64,000 nt of DNA from Pyrocephalus nanus (lineage: Eukaryota; Chordata; Aves; Passeriformes; Tyrannidae). Within the stretch, counting starts at the first letter, position 1, and each line of letters opens with the position of its first letter. The stretch covers positions 3,083,501-3,147,500 of the forward strand of contig CM076265.1 in assembly GCA_038380795.1 (NCBI GenBank), in the 5' to 3' direction. This document shows positions 63,440 to 64,000 of this stretch, in pieces. The notes below the pieces were generated by a model. The model saw only the letters and a program-made list of their open reading frames with translations. It did no database searches and had not been told where the DNA came from. Made by a program: the position numbers and the translations under genes.

Positions 63440-64000
63440 GCTCACATCAGCAGCGCCGTGGCTTTTTAATTTAAAGCGTGTATTCCTCGGAGAATTACCA
63501 TTATCTCATTTTTTCGCACTCTACCTATTATACAATTCTTTTCGGAGATCTTAACGCGACTGTCACGGCTTCTGAAAAGCAGCAAATCGCAACCCCCCAG
63601 CCACCACCAGCCCTTTAAAAGGGCCCAGAGGAGGGGGAAAAAAAAAAAAAGCCAAGCACATCAATCGTTACAGCTTTCAGCGCATCTTTTCGAAAAGGAG
63701 GAGTCAAGCGTTATTTCGTATATTTTTTTTCCACACGTAATTTCAGTTATTTCTCAGTAAACGTATATATATATTCCAGGGCGGTCCGGCACTTCATCAG
63801 GGAGGTTTAATTAAAAAAAAAAAAAAAAAAAAGCGGGGAGGGGGGGGTGCAGAGGGAGGGGCGTGGGAAGGGTGGGAATTTGGGGAGGGAAGGGGGGATG
63901 CACTGACCGACCCCCACACCTTCACCCCGAGCCCAGCGCAGCCCCACGGCCCCCCCTGGCGGTGCCTTGCGCGGGGCGCGGAGCGGGCGCGGAGGGACCG
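63440..64000. promoter_or_regulatory. CpG island and shore, running off the window
   Basis: From about 63440 CpGs become frequent even though the DNA is still AT-rich (about 20 in 340 bases, for example AACGCGAC and TTTTCGAAAAG). From about 63840 it becomes GC-rich with G-runs, and the last 70 bases are dense in CpG (TTGCGCGGGGCGCGGAGCGG). This pattern is typical of the edge of a developmental-gene or promoter island. A perfect palindromic word, GCCCTTTAAAAGGGC, lies at 63610-63624. The transcript it serves is outside the window. Confidence 0.6.
63813..63832. repeat. Poly(A) tract, A20
   Basis: Uninterrupted A-run immediately before the G-rich start of the CpG island; a second A-run lies at about 63638-63650. 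Confidence 0.9.

Noticed and set aside
38546..64000. WT1 exons on the minus strand
   Set aside because: I looked for reverse-complement zinc-finger linker sequence and the conserved C-terminal exon and found none. WT1 is expected further right.

Overview
The window looks like avian nuclear DNA, possibly from a songbird or another neoavian. It is about 40% GC with long A/T runs. It carries degraded 3' ends of CR1 LINEs with the typical 'ATTCTATG' tail and two partial LTRs that I recognise as the avian ERV-L type. It also has one vertebrate gene with short introns and a CpG-island promoter. The bird call rests on the repeats; the lineage within birds is inference.

The only gene I can establish is RCN1 (reticulocalbin 1), plus strand, six coding exons between 25951 and 36684. 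The exon phases join into a 969-nt reading frame (322 residues) with a signal peptide, six EF-hand loops and a C-terminal HDEL endoplasmic-reticulum retention signal. A GC-box/CCAAT CpG island covers exon 1, and candidate poly(A) signals lie at 36915, 37732 and 38516.

Layout: 1-25.6 kb is mostly gene-poor DNA. It contains an unexplained small CpG island (about 11.93-12.31 kb) with a possible minus-strand spliced transcript running left from it (11813 to 9701). 25.7-38.5 kb is RCN1, with an antisense CR1 and a 20-bp minisatellite in intron 1. 38.6-63.4 kb is gene-poor DNA with two LTR remnants, a CR1 tail, several A/T homopolymers and some segments that look like regulatory elements. From about 63.44 kb to the right edge CpG density rises sharply, and a CpG island runs off the window.

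In vertebrates RCN1 usually sits between PAX6 and WT1, in a region full of long-range developmental enhancers. With RCN1 on the plus strand, the left flank would be the PAX6 side and the right flank the WT1 side. No PAX6 or WT1 exon was recognised here, so this placement is inferred from known gene order. Most of the rest cannot be judged without cross-species alignment; candidate regulatory elements have low confidence for that reason.
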